A DNA stretch of 64,000 bases from Lampris incognitus (GCF_029633865.1 NC_079211.1:149134401-149198400); one strand, 5' to 3'. Positions 1-9,791 are shown, numbered from the stretch's first letter. The notes: a model not told the origin generated them from the letters alone. Program-made: numbers and translations.

Positions 1-29
1 GGAAATTAAGTTTTCATGTCCTTAATAAT

Positions 30-450
30 ATGACTGGACAAAAAAGGGGAATAGTTGCAATCAAAGCATCACCATCTTCCACTGCTGTGATTGCAGATAT
101 TCCCCGGTCCTGTATGAATAGCACACGTGGCCACTGTAAGTCTAGTTCATGGTCACACCCATATTTGCATATGAAACTATGGTTGTTTTTGGTCGCTATG
201 CCACTGTATTAAGACTGTGAAGAGAGGGTGCTGCACGGCGGCTGCCCACTGCTCCCAGCTACACAGCTAGGATGGGTTACATGCAGAGAAAGAATCGCCC
301 CACAGGGATTAATAAAGCAGCAATAAATAAATACTGTTTATAAGGGTGTGGATACCTGCAGTCAGTTGAGACTGAAGAGGTCACTCAGATGAGTGATGAA
401 ACGTTTCTCTCTCAATAAACATGGTGTTGCGATGAACTGACTCAACCTTC
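30..450 (+). repeat. Penelope-like terminal repeat, copy 1
   Basis: About 300 bases here are repeated, diverged, at 770-1370. Shared blocks are the 'tgcatatgaaac' region, 'actgtttataaggg', 'atacctgcagtcag' and 'gatgagtgatgaaacg'. The copy carries a hammerhead-like motif at 360-442 (separate entry). A Penelope-type GIY-YIG coding remnant lies between the two copies, so I infer the pair are terminal repeats of one decayed element. The extra block at about 205-340 is not shared with copy 2. Confidence 0.5.
360..442 (+). ncRNA. Hammerhead-ribozyme-like motif, copy 1
   Basis: The core CTGAAGA (372-378) fits the hammerhead consensus CUGANGA. It is followed by a stem-loop (380-397, loop CAGATG) and then GAAAC (398-402). 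An outer 8-bp helix can form between 360-367 (AGTCAGTT) and 435-442 (AACTGACT). One extra purine (G379) sits between the core and stem II, and no clear stem III with a UH cleavage site is visible, so activity is doubtful. Penelope-like elements are known to carry hammerheads; the assignment is by motif only. Confidence 0.45.
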
Positions 451-570
451 TTCCGAGTCCCTTCACTTAATTTAGACCTTGGTCCCTGGGGTGGAAACAC
501 ACTGAGCTCTTCAAAAGGTTCCTAGTTCCTGGGGAAAATTCCGTGGTGGAAACGCGGCTATAGATGGCGT

Positions 571-774
571 CTAGGAGTCCTGGCCTGACGTGTTAGCTCT
601 CCTGTGTTGTGTTATCCTCTTGGCCAGCGTCTGTTTGGTTTCCCCGATGTACAAGTCACGGCAATCCTCCCGGCACTTAACAGCGTACACTATATTGCTC
701 TGTTTGTGCCGGGGGATCTGATCCTTGGGGTGCACCAATTTCTGGCGCAGTGTGTTTTGGGGTTTGAAAGCAAC
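571..774 (-). pseudogene. GIY-YIG endonuclease fragment of a Penelope-like element
   Basis: Read on the minus strand from 774 downwards, one frame gives VAFKPQNTLRQKLV, then HPKDQIPRHKQSNIVYAVKC, then DLYIGETKQTLAKRITQHRR, ending at a TAG at 571-573. The NIVYAV...DLYIGET spacing is the start of the GIY-YIG nuclease fold found at the C-terminus of Penelope-like retroelement proteins. In the living element this enzyme nicks target DNA for reverse transcription. Only about 67 codons survive, without the reverse transcriptase, and the frame ends within the domain, so this is a dead fragment. A different repeat-like stretch (about 480-566) follows the stop. Confidence 0.7.
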
Positions 775-936
775 CTGTCACTATTTTACAATGCTGTGAC
801 TGCAACTATTCCCCAATCCTCGGTGAATAGTACATATGGCTGTCGTAACTCTAGTTAATGGTCACAGTAATTTGCATATGAAACCGATCGTTGGTTTTGG
901 TTGTTATACCACTGTACTGTTTATAAGGGTGGGGAT

Positions 937-1253
937 CCCAGATAGCAAAATTGCTGTGGCCCGGACCCGTCCCACACCCGACACTTCCATCCGGCCCACA
1001 TACGGCGTGCAATGATGGCACTTGGGCGGTCCGCTCCTGTTTGCCAGATCTGGGCCAGAACCAAGCCACAGCAATGCCACATGTGCCACATATTTACCAA
1101 AGGTGGCCCATATTTGTTTTGTGGTATTTGGGCCATATTCACCCTTTACCACAACGGGCCACTTCAGGGTCACATCCATTTTGTCAGGGCCAGAAAAAGG
1201 CCATCAGTGCCGCATCATTGCCTGAAGCTGCCCACATCCGGATGCTATCTGGG
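937..1253. mobile_element. MITE with CCCAGATAGC termini (copy 1)
   Basis: Begins CCCAGATAGCA and ends TGCTATCTGGG, an inverted terminal repeat of 11 bases. The interior is rich in GGGCCA/TGGCCC words and has no coding capacity. The uninterrupted paralogous site near 350 shows the target before insertion; comparison gives a 2-bp duplication (AT). Related copies lie at 33396-33804 and, inverted, at 58477-58904. Superfamily not established. Confidence 0.75.
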
Positions 1254-1261
1254 ATACCTGC

Positions 1262-1347
1262 AGTCAGCTGAGACTGAAGAAGAGGTCACTTAGATGAGTG
1301 ATGAAACGTTTCTCTCTCAACAGACGTTGAGTCCAGATGAGCTGACT
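1262..1347 (+). ncRNA. Hammerhead-ribozyme-like motif, copy 2
   Basis: Same design as the copy at 360-442: CTGAAGA, stem II with loop TAGATG, then GAAAC. Three extra bases precede stem II. The outer helix is AGTCAGCT (1262-1269) with AGCTGACT (1340-1347), 8 perfect pairs. Relative to copy 1 one pair has changed on both sides (T-A to C-G). Confidence 0.45.
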
Positions 1348-1370
1348 CACCTTTCTGGGATTTCCTTACT

Positions 1371-1711
1371 TGGATTATTGAGCATGCATAAAGACGTACA
1401 AGCAGCACATTTTGTTGGGCTCAAGCACCACCACAAAAGCATGTCCCTTCTCTAGAGCGTGACATCACAGAACAGAGATGCACCATTTTTCTTTTTCCTA
1501 ATCTAAAGGCTGCGCCTGGCAATAAACGCAGTCATAACACGTGTGGTCTGTTGTTCATATAGAGGAAATACAGAACGAGAGCCACTAAATCACACCAAGT
1601 GTCAAGACTTCTCAACAGAAAACACCAGACGTTGCATTTAATGCGATCAATGGCTGTCATTCATGACTGCTGGAATCGCACATCTGGAGAAAAAAAATCA
1701 TAGTGATTTTC
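1371..1711. other. No feature seen
   Basis: Non-repetitive sequence without a recognisable gene; presumed intron of arl15. Confidence 0.4.
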
Positions 1712-1805
1712 CATCCATCCATTAGGTTGGACTACCCCGGGGCTCCCCAATTCTCCTCAATTGGCCGGGTACAACTGGGGAGAAAAAAAGAGGGGAAAAA
1801 AGCCA
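1712..1805 (+). repeat. SINE-B and SINE-A tail fragments
   Basis: 1712-1746 carries the CATCCATCCATTA and ACTACCCCGGGGCTC words of SINE family B. 1756-1805 carries the 3' tail of SINE family A (CAATTGGCC...ACTGGGGAGAAAAA). Both are short relics, followed by an A-rich run to about 1850. Confidence 0.6.
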
Positions 1806-1850
1806 AAAAAAAACAAACAAAAACAAACAAAAAAACAAAAACAAAAAAAG

Positions 1851-2641
1851 CTGTTCACAACAGATCACAACGGTAACTTAATGAGTGTGTTCAAGCTCCA
1901 CTCCCTCCATGTAGTGCCACAACTTATAGCATCTCACTCTAGTCTCATCTTCGAACCGTCACCTGAAACATGAGCTGTTTCCACAAGGCCTGGGTTTGTA
2001 AAGCGCAACGTGACAAATCCATTCAAATACACCGCTCCAAACAAAACACGTCAAAGCTCTGTTATACCCCCAATGACACGTCAGCGACCACTGCATCTAT
2101 TCTCACTAACTGGATCCTTACTTACAAAGCATCACAGTATTCGGACACCTCTGAAACCTCTTCAACTGCTAAAAAACATCTTTAAATACCAAAAACAGAG
2201 CAATGACACACTACACTGCCGTTGTTTTGAAAGGAAACAGAAAATTTGACCATCATCCATTTCTGTTGTGGGGATAGCACTCCCTTAGCAGCCGTAATAC
2301 TGGACAGTCTTCTACGGGTCTTAGAAACGCTGCAGGAATTCTGTCCGTCGGTGACATCACTGGCGGTCAATCTGTGAATGTGAAAACTTACTTCCTGGTT
2401 TGTATAGAAGCTGCATAAGAAAATATAAATGACGCCGTAGACAGCTGTATAAAGTAGCCTTGATTTTCGCATTTTGTTATCAGGCTGTGTTTAGCTTTGC
2501 TATTCCCGTAGTGTAAAAGTGTCCACCAGTGATGTCACTGAAGGGCACTTTTACACACCATTTCATCAGTAATGCAGAGACTCACACAAGATTGCTCAAG
2601 ATTAAGGCTGCTAATGGAGTGTTACCCTACAATATATATAT
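1851..2641. other. No feature seen
   Basis: No gene or known repeat recognised; the short open frames show no family resemblance. Confidence 0.4.
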
Positions 2642-2734
2642 ATATAGGGTTGGGTATCGAAAACGGTGCCCATATGGCACCGACGGAAATATCTCGGTCC
2701 TACCGAGTATCAAACTCTTTGGGGGGAAAAAAAT

Positions 2735-4730
2735 GGTGCCAAATTTCGATACATTACGGTAGAAGACGTGAACGCTATCACAGCCAGCCAATCACTACCA
2801 GCGTTGTTGCACAAAGGCGACTGACTGACAAATCAGCATGAAGCTACGGGCAAGATTGAGGGAGCTACTATGTGTTCCAAAGCATGACTACACTTTGTAA
2901 AAATAAACAGCAAACCTGACACAGCAAAATGCAACTGCCGCAAAGCGATCATCAAATGCAAGTCTGGGTGTTAAGTGTTGTGATTTGATGGCGCCCTTAC
3001 TCATTGTATTACGGTACCAGCCGTATTATTGTTCTGGCTAAGGCTTTACAGTACATTCAGATGTGACGTCGCCACGTTCTCTGTGTGCGACAGTGTGTTG
3101 TAAGCTTGTTGTAGTAGAGAGCCAAGAGCTCTCTAGAGCCAAGAGCTGTATTTGCCTAAATGAATATGCCTAACGTTAAAGGCTAAAGAGAAAACCGAGA
3201 CAAGCTTTGCTTATCCTCCATACGCAAGAAGATTGCACATCCCAGCTCAACTTGGAAGAAGAAAAACGGTGCCAAATTTTGATACTTTACGGTAGACGAC
3301 GGGAACGCTGTCGCAGCCAGCCAATCACTACCAGCGTTGTTGTACACAGGTGACTGACTGACAAATCAGCATGAAGCTATTTGGTACGCGTGTGCATCTT
3401 GTGACTGCGTTGGAGTCGAAAACTGGCGGGAAAGATTCAGGGAGCTACTATGCCTTCCAAAGCATGGCTACACTTTGTAAAAATAGACAGCAAACCTGAC
3501 ACAGTAAAATGCAACCGCCGCAAAGCGATCATCAAATGCAAGTCTGGGTGTTAAGTGTTGTTATTTGATGGCGCCCTTACTCATTGTATTACGGTACCAG
3601 CCGTATTATTGTTCTGGCTAAGGCTTTACAGTACATTCAGATGTGACGTCGCCACGTTCTCTGTGTGCGACAGTGTGTTGTAAGCTTGTTGTAGTAGAGA
3701 GCCAAGAGCTCTCTAGAGCCAAGAGCTGTATTTGCCTAAATGAATATGCCTAACATTAAAGGCTAAAGAGAAAACCGAGACAAGCTTTGCTTATCCTCCA
3801 TACGCAAGAAGATTGCACATCCCAGCTCAACTTGGAAGAAGAAAAACGGTGCCAAATTTTGATACTTTACGGTAGACGACGGGAACGCTGTCGCAGCCAG
3901 CCAATCACTACCAGCGTTGTTGTACACAGGCGACTGACTGACAAATCAGCATGAAGCTATTTGGTACGCGTGCGCATCTTGTGACTGCGTTGGAGTTGAA
4001 AACTGGCGGGAAAGATTCAGGGAGCTACTATGCCTTCCAAAGCGTGGCTACACTTTGTAAAAATAGACAGCAAACCTGACACAGTAAAATGCAACCGCCG
4101 CAAAGCGATCATCAAATGCAAGTCTGGGTGTTAAGTGTTGTTATTTGATGGCGCCCTTACTCATTGTATTACGGTACCAGCCGTATTATTGTTCTGGCTA
4201 AGGCTTTACAGTACATTCAGATGTGACGTCGCCACATTCTCTGTGTGCGACAGTGTGTTGTAAGCTTGTTGTAGCAGAGAGCCAAGAGCTCTCTAGAGCC
4301 AAGAGCTGTATTTGCCTAAATGAATATGCCTAACATTAAAGGCTAAAGAGAAACTCGAGTCAAGCTTTGCTTATCCTCCATACGCAAGAAGATTGCACAT
4401 CCCAGCTCAACTTGGAAGAAAGAAAAAAGGTGCCAAATTTTGATACTGTACGGTAGACGACGGGAACGCTGTCGCAGCCAGCCAATCACTACCAGCGTTG
4501 TTGTACACAGGCGACTGACTGACAAATCAGCATGAAGCTATTTGGTATGCGTGTGCGTCTCGCGACTGCGTTGGAGTTGAAAACTGGCGGGAAAGACTCA
4601 GGGAGCTACTATGCCTTCCAACGCGTGGCTAAACTTTGTAAAAAATAAACAACACACCTGACACAGTAAAATGCAACAAAGCGCAAAGCCATCATCAAAT
4701 GAGGGTCTGGGAATACGTCGAGTATGATGA
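2735..4730 (+). repeat. Tandem array of about 580-bp units (3.5 copies)
   Basis: Units start at the word GGTGCCAAAT at 2735, 3268, 3848 and 4429, giving spacings of 533, 580 and 581 bp. The first unit lacks about 45 bases around its middle. Each unit holds apparent upstream sequence followed by an ATG (2870, 3450, 4030, 4611) and the first half of a BED-type zinc finger. Units 2 and 3 are nearly identical; unit 1 has a stop at codon 6 and unit 4 has frameshifts. Confidence 0.85.
3450..3554 (+). pseudogene. Half BED zinc finger (repeat unit 2)
   Basis: 34 codons begin MPSKAWLHFVK and contain one Cys-x-n-Cys element (VKCNRRKAIIKCKSGC) before TAA. The S-x-W-x-HF start and the spacing resemble the first half of a BED finger, a DNA-binding fold of hAT transposases. 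The second half (NTSSMMKHL...H) is missing here and present only after unit 4. The same 34-codon frame recurs at 4030-4134. Confidence 0.5.
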
Positions 4731-4790
4731 AACATCTGATCACACATGGGATACATTCATGAGTGGACAACTGCTCTGTGTTCGATACCG
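4611..4790 (+). pseudogene. BED zinc finger remnant of hAT-like transposase
   Basis: This is the only unit in which the first half (PSNAWLNFVK-like, frameshifted) continues into the second half: NTSSMMKHLITHGI is readable at about 4711-4752, giving the His ligands of a BED finger. Frameshifts separate the halves. No downstream transposase core was recognised up to the right terminus. Confidence 0.5.
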
Positions 4791-5190
4791 CTAATGTCCG
4801 CACTGCTGCCAACGTTAGCGTTAGCTCTGGGACGTCCGCTGCTGAGTCTTCTTCTGGTGCCACCGCTAGCAATGATAAAACGGGTAAGGTCGGTTATGAT
4901 GATGTATATAAATAGGCTCACATACATTAAAGATGTCAGTCTGCACGTTGACCTCATGGTCATTGTTGACCTCACGTTCAACCTCAAAGTGCGAGAGTAC
5001 AGAACCAAAATAACACAATGTGTCAATGAATTGTGGCGCTCGCTGGATAGAAAAGTAGTTTGCTGATCATCCTATAAGGTTTTCATGATATATAGTCGCA
5101 TCGAAAAAGTATTGTTTAAGTATCGTATCGAATCAGAGTAGTGGTTTTGGTATCGGTATCGAAGATTTTCAAGCGATACCCAACCCTATT

Positions 5191-5195
<5 letters not shown>

Positions 5196-5230
<35 letters not shown>
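5196..5230. repeat. TA microsatellite
   Basis: Run of TA that forms the left target of the Tc1 derivative at 5231; Tc1 elements insert at TA. Confidence 0.9.
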
Positions 5231-5233
<3 letters not shown>

Positions 5234-6103
5234 TACCGTTCAAAAGTTTGGGATCACCCAAACAATTTTGTGTTTTCCATGAAAAGTCACACTTATTCAC
5301 CACCATATGTTGTGAAATGAATAGAAAATAGAGTCAAGACATTGACAAGGTTAGAAATAATGATTTGTATTTGAAATAAGATTTTTTTTACATCAAACTT
5401 TGCTTTCGTCAAAGAATCCTCCATTTGCAGCAATCTCTAACCAGAGTAGAAAAAGAAGTGGGAGGCCGCGTTGCACAACTGAGCAAGAAGATAAGTACAT
5501 TAGAGTCTCTAGTTTGAGAAACAGATGCCTCACAGGTCCCCAACTGGCATCTTCATTAAATAGTACCTGTTAGAGCCTGTTTGTGCTGTCCTCTGAAGGG
5601 AGTAGTACACACTGGTGTAGGAAATCTTCAATTTCTTAGCAATTTCTCACATGGAATAGCCTTCATTTCTAAGAACAAGAATAGACTGTCGAGTTTCAGA
5701 TGAAAGTTCTCTTTTTCTGGCCATTTTGAGCGTTTAATTGACCCCACAAATGTGATGCTCCAGAAACTCAATCTGCTCAAAGAAGTGCCCATCCAACCAA
5801 TCCAACTTGTGGGAGCTGCTTCTGGAAGCGTGGGGTGCAATTTCTCCAGATTACCTCAACAAATTAACAGCTAGAATGCCAAAGGTCTGCAATGCTGTAA
5901 TTGCTGCAAATGGAGGATTCTTTGACGAAAGCAAAGTTTGATGTAAAAAAAATCTTATTTCAAATACAAATCATTATTTCTAACCTTGTCAATGTCTTGA
6001 CTCTATTTTCTATTCATTTCACAACATATGGTGGTGAATAAGTGTGACTTTTCATGGAAAACACGAAATTGTTTGGGTGATCCCAAACTTTTGAACGGTA
6101 GTG
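5231..6103 (+). mobile_element. Rearranged Tc1/mariner derivative, copy 1
   Basis: Bounded by TA and by inverted repeats of about 205 bp (5231-5436 and 5899-6103) starting CACTACCGTTCAAAAG. The interior holds Tc1 transposase pieces out of order. A linker segment reads on plus (RSGRPRCTTEQEDKYIRVSS, from about 5460). The N-terminal helix-turn-helix start (MARKRELSSETRQSILVLRN) reads on minus (5586-5723). The C-terminus (EAWGAISPDYLNKLTARM, then NAVIAANGGFFDESKV) reads on plus into the right terminal repeat. The central catalytic DDE portion is absent, so it is non-autonomous. Confidence 0.85.
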
Positions 6104-6232
6104 TACATACATACATATACATATACACACACACACATATATATATATATATCTACTCATATATTTTCGGAATGTGTGTGTGTGTGGTGCTAGTGTGTGT
6201 GTGTGTGTGTGTGTTAGTGTAGATAGCGGGAC
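6104..6232. repeat. TA/CA and TG microsatellites
   Basis: Mixed TACATA, CACACA, TATATA and TGTGTG runs next to the Tc1 derivative. Confidence 0.85.
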
Positions 6233-6242
6233 CGAAAACTAA

Positions 6243-6612
6243 AGCATTTATGATCCTAATTCTTTTTGGAGGTGGTAGGTATTGTCTCAGAGAGTAAGGG
6301 AAAAATCCCAGAAAATTAAAATTATGCATAATTATGCATAAATATGCAAAACATGAATTTCTCTAAAAATGGCTAAAAACCACTTTTCTCGCCCTTTCAG
6401 ATGATTCTGAGCAAATTTGATTTTTTCACCTATATAAAAAAATTTTTAGAAATGTTTTGGCATTTTGCAAAATATATGAATTTTTGCAAAAATGCGCTTA
6501 TGATCTTAATTTTTTGGGAGGTGGTAGGTATTGTTCTAGAGAGGACCAGAAAATTAAAATAATTATAATAATTATGCATAATTATGCAAAATATGCATTT
6601 ATAATATATGCA
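6243..6612 (+). repeat. Diverged AT-rich direct repeat
   Basis: Two versions of a block of roughly 105 bp (6248-6350 and 6495-6603) share 'ttatgatc', 'ggaggtggtaggtattgt', 'ccagaaaattaaaat' and 'ttatgcataattatgca'. They are separated by AT-rich sequence. No coding potential. Confidence 0.75.
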
Positions 6613-6617
6613 CAAAC

Positions 6618-7289
6618 AGGCTCTAACCAGAGTAGAAAAAGAAGTGGGAGGCCGCGTTGCACAACTGAGCAAGAAGATAAGTACATTAGAGTCTCTAGTT
6701 TGAGAAACAGACGCCTCACAGGTCCCCAACTGGCATCTTCATTAAATAGTACCTGTTAGAGCCTGTTTGTGCTGTCCTCTGAAGGGAGTAGTACACACCG
6801 GTGTAGGAAATCTTCAATTTCTTAGCAATTTCTCGCATGGAATAGCCTTCATTTCTAAGAACAAGAATAGACTGTCGAGTTTCAGATGAAAGTTCTCTTT
6901 TTCTGGCCATTTTGAGCGTTTAATTGACCCCACAAATGTGATGCTCCAGAAACTCAATCTGCTCAAAGAAGTGCCCATCCAACCAAACCAACTTGTGGGA
7001 GCTGCTTCTGGAAGCGTGGGGTGCAATTTCTCCAGATTACCTCAACAAATTAACAGCTAGAATGCCAAAGGTCTGCAATGCTGTAATTGCTGCAAATGGA
7101 GGATTCTTTGACGAAAGCAAAGTTTGATGTAAAAAAAATCTTATTTCAAATACAAATCATTATTTCTAACCTTGTCAATGTCTTGACTCTATTTTCTATT
7201 CATTTCACAACATATGGTGGTGAATAAGTGTGACTTTTCATGGAAAACACAAAATTGTTTGGGTGATTCCAAACTTTTGAACGGTAGTG
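6618..7289 (+). mobile_element. Rearranged Tc1/mariner derivative, copy 2, left end lost
   Basis: Nearly identical to 5440-6103, including the inverted N-terminal coding piece (MARKRELSSETRQSIL..., minus, 6770-6910) and the right terminal repeat ending at TA 7290-7291. The left terminal repeat is missing; the copy starts at the interior word CTCTAACCAGAG. Sharing the same internal inversion shows that the two copies derive from one rearranged ancestor or from local duplication. Confidence 0.85.
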
Positions 7290-7332
7290 TATATATATAT
7301 AATATATATATATATATATTATATATATATCT
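7290..7332. repeat. TA microsatellite
   Basis: TA-rich run at the right target of the Tc1 derivative. Confidence 0.9.
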
Positions 7333-7337
7333 AGCGT

Positions 7338-7478
7338 TCTTTTTTTTCTGGAAACCGTCAATGGTGTTGATAAGAGTGCTAACTAATGAGGAGCAAATAT
7401 CAATATAGCTGTAGGACAATAATGTTCTAATACATAGCAGTACAAGCTTGTTTCGTGCGTCGCGCACTCTGTCAGCGG
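7338..7478 (-). ncRNA. Hammerhead-like motif with Penelope-type flank
   Basis: On the minus strand, from 7475 down: CUGACAGA (core with one extra base), stem II GUGCG-CGA-CGCAC (7467-7455), GAAA (7454-7451), and a 4-bp stem III CAAG/CUUG followed by UA (7442-7441). The downstream flank (7440-7338) resembles 61803-61862, so the two loci are copies of one element. Apart from the inserted core base, all hammerhead landmarks are present. Confidence 0.6.
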
Positions 7479-8000
7479 GTGAAGGGAGAGGAGCCCGTGG
7501 ACTGAGCGAGATACCGAATCATACATCTCGGACAGCCAGACTGTCAGAAGTGCGGCCGATGGCCCCATGAAAGGGGAGTCTTCACCTGTACCGACTCTGA
7601 GGCTCGCCTCTAAAGAGACGGCGAGGATTTAAGGTTGGGACTTCTTGTTTTCGGCACATAAGGAACACACGGGGCCTTTCATCCTGTGTCCTCTGATACT
7701 TTCAGTGTACGTTTTCGACAAAACCACCGGTAACCATTTGAAAATCACTTTTAAAACCAGGTAGCGAAGCTGGGGGGGGGGGGTGAAGCGTCCCAGCCCT
7801 GAAATCCCACCCTGTTCTTCACTGTTATCAAACTCTGCAGGTAGCGTTGTGTTTTTTACAACCATGAACTTTGTTACTGCAGTCGCTGCGATGCCGCCTG
7901 TTGGGACGAGGGAACGAGGGAACATGCTGAGGAAGAGAAGGTGGGTTGCCATTTATGATATTACAAGAAGAACAAAACAATCCATGTGCATTTACTCAAA
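7479..8000. other. No feature seen
   Basis: Unique-looking sequence with a poly-G run near 7772; nothing recognised. Confidence 0.4.
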
Positions 8001-8430
8001 GGGTGTCTGGGTAGCATGGTGGTCTATTCCGTTGCCTACCATCACGGGGATTGCTGATTCATATTCCCGTGTTACCTCCGGCGTCCCTACAGACACAATT
8101 GGCCGTGTCTGCGGGTAGGAAGCTGGATGTGGGTATGTGTCCTGGTCACTGCACTAGCGCCTCCTCTGGTCGGTTGGGGCGCCTGTTCAGGGGGGAGGGG
8201 GAACTGGGGGGAATAGTGTCATCCTCCCACTTGCTACGTCCCCCTGGTGAAACTCCTCGCTGTCCGGTGAAAAGAAGTGGCTGGTGACTCCACATGTATG
8301 GGAGGAGGCATGTGGTAGTCTGCACCCCTCCCCGGATCGGCAGAGGGGGTGGAGCAGAGACTGGGACGGCTCAGAGGAGTGGGCTAATTGGCCGGATACA
8401 ACTGGGGAGAAAAAGGAGGGTGGGGAAAGA
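8001..8430 (+). mobile_element. SINE family A, full length
   Basis: SINE family A has about 430 bp. Its tRNA-like head carries an A-box-like GTAGC-TGGTGGTCTATTCC and, in good copies, a B box GGTTCGAATCC. The body contains CTAGCGCCTCCTCTGG, and the tail is GGGGAGAAAAAGG. In this copy the B box is damaged (GATTCATATTCC). The family name is my own label; the class (tRNA-derived SINE) is inferred from the boxes. Confidence 0.85.
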
Positions 8431-8451
8431 CAAAGTAGAGAGAGGGGATGA

Positions 8452-8640
8452 CATGCCTTTGGACCGTGGGAGGAAACCCGAGCACATGGAGGAAACCCTC
8501 ACAGACACGGGGAGAACATGCAAACTCCACACAGAGGACGACCCCGGATGACCCCCAAGGCTGGATTACCCCGGGGCTCGAACCCAGGACCTTCTTGCTG
8601 TGAGGCGACCGCGCTAACCACTGCGCCGCCGTGCCGCCCA
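8452..8640 (-). mobile_element. SINE family B, 3'-truncated
   Basis: Family B has a head GGCACGGTGGCGCAGTGG, a B-box-like GGGTTCGAGCCCC, a body GTGTGGAGTTTGCATGTTC and a GGATGGATGG tail. This minus-strand copy keeps the head (8640) and the first part of the body only and abuts a SINE-A copy. Confidence 0.85.
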
Positions 8641-9354
8641 TCTAAGAAATCTTAATATCCCAGGACGGTATGCTAGGGTACCACGCATATCGCCCATAAC
8701 AGCATGCGGTCTATGTTCTTCTGAATACCTGGTTCGTCTTTTCCCTCTACTCATCTCTTTCCTCTGACCTCCACCAGTGCTGCCAGCTCAGCTAGTCTGG
8801 TGGCCGTCTAGATATTCCCGAGGAAGCTGTCAGACACATCTGCCCATATGCCCCACTAGGAGAATTCAGAAGGGACGGGCTCAAATAGCCACCGTGTCAC
8901 AGTCTTGATCATCTGATTTGCGAGCGGTCCATTAGAAAGGTCCCGGCAGGACATGGAATGTGTCTCGCATCGCCGCCTTGTCCTCCTCGTCTCAAACGAG
9001 CCTTTCATTCGAATTTTAGCGTCACAGCTGAAATGTGAGGTTTGCAGAACGGCTCCAAATCTCTGCAAAATGAAACGTGATCCGTTTGCACGGTTCAAGA
9101 CAGGCGGGTTGGTGGGATTGGGTTCCTTGAAGACGCTTCCAGATTTACTGAAAAACAACGGCTTCGGTCTCCTGAACAGACACACGACAGGTACTCTGAC
9201 GCCCCCTTTTCTTCCAGCTGTTCTGACACAGAAGCAATTAAAAAACGAAAAATAAAGTGCTTAAAAGTAGGCAATTTTGCTTTTAAAAGTGCAACATGCA
9301 AAAAGTACATGCAACACAACACTGATGTAGAATAATAGTAAAATATTGTTAGTC
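8641..9354. other. No feature seen
   Basis: No gene or known repeat recognised. Confidence 0.4.
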
Positions 9355-9791
9355 CCCCCCCCCCTCCTTTTTCTCCCCAATTGCACTTGGTCAATTACCC
9401 CACTCTTCTGAGCTGCCCCGGTCTCTGCTCCACCCCCTCTGCTGATCCGGGGAGGGCTGCAGACTACACATGCCTCCTCCCATACATGTGGAGTCACCAG
9501 CCGCTTCTTTTCACCTGACAGTGAGGAGTTTCACCGGGGGGACGTAGCTTGGGGAGGATCACGCTATACTGCCCCCCCCCCCCATTCCCTCCCGAACAGA
9601 TGCCCCGACTGACCAGAGGAGGCGCTAGTGCAGCGAACAGGACACATACCCACATCTGGCTTCCCACTCGCAGACATGGCCAATTGTGTCTGTAGGGACG
9701 CCCGACCAAGCCGGAGGTAACACAGGGATTCAAACCGGCGATCCCCGTGTTGGCAGGCAACGGACTAGACCGCCAGGCCACCCGGACGCCC
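9355..9791 (-). mobile_element. SINE family A, full length
   Basis: Head at 9791 (GGGCGTCCGGGTGGCCTGGC), B box intact apart from small changes, A-rich tail at 9355-9375. Confidence 0.85.

Larger units (their letters stand above)
770..1370 (+). repeat. Penelope-like terminal repeat, copy 2, split by a MITE
   Basis: Paralogous to 30-450. Left part 770-936 and right part 1254-1370 align with the continuous copy 1 and are separated here by a 317-bp inserted element. The right part holds the second hammerhead-like motif. Confidence 0.5.
2642..5190 (+). mobile_element. hAT-like DNA transposon, degenerate, with internal tandem array
   Basis: The left end reads AGGGTTGGGTATCG and the right end CGATACCCAACCCT, a 14-base terminal inverted repeat. 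Inside are four copies of a roughly 580-bp unit, then a BED-finger-like coding remnant (4611-4790). BED fingers are typical of hAT transposase N-termini, and GGGTTGGG ends are common in fish hAT elements. Both flanks are TA-rich, so no clear 8-bp target duplication can be read. No catalytic domain is visible, so the element is non-autonomous. Confidence 0.6.
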
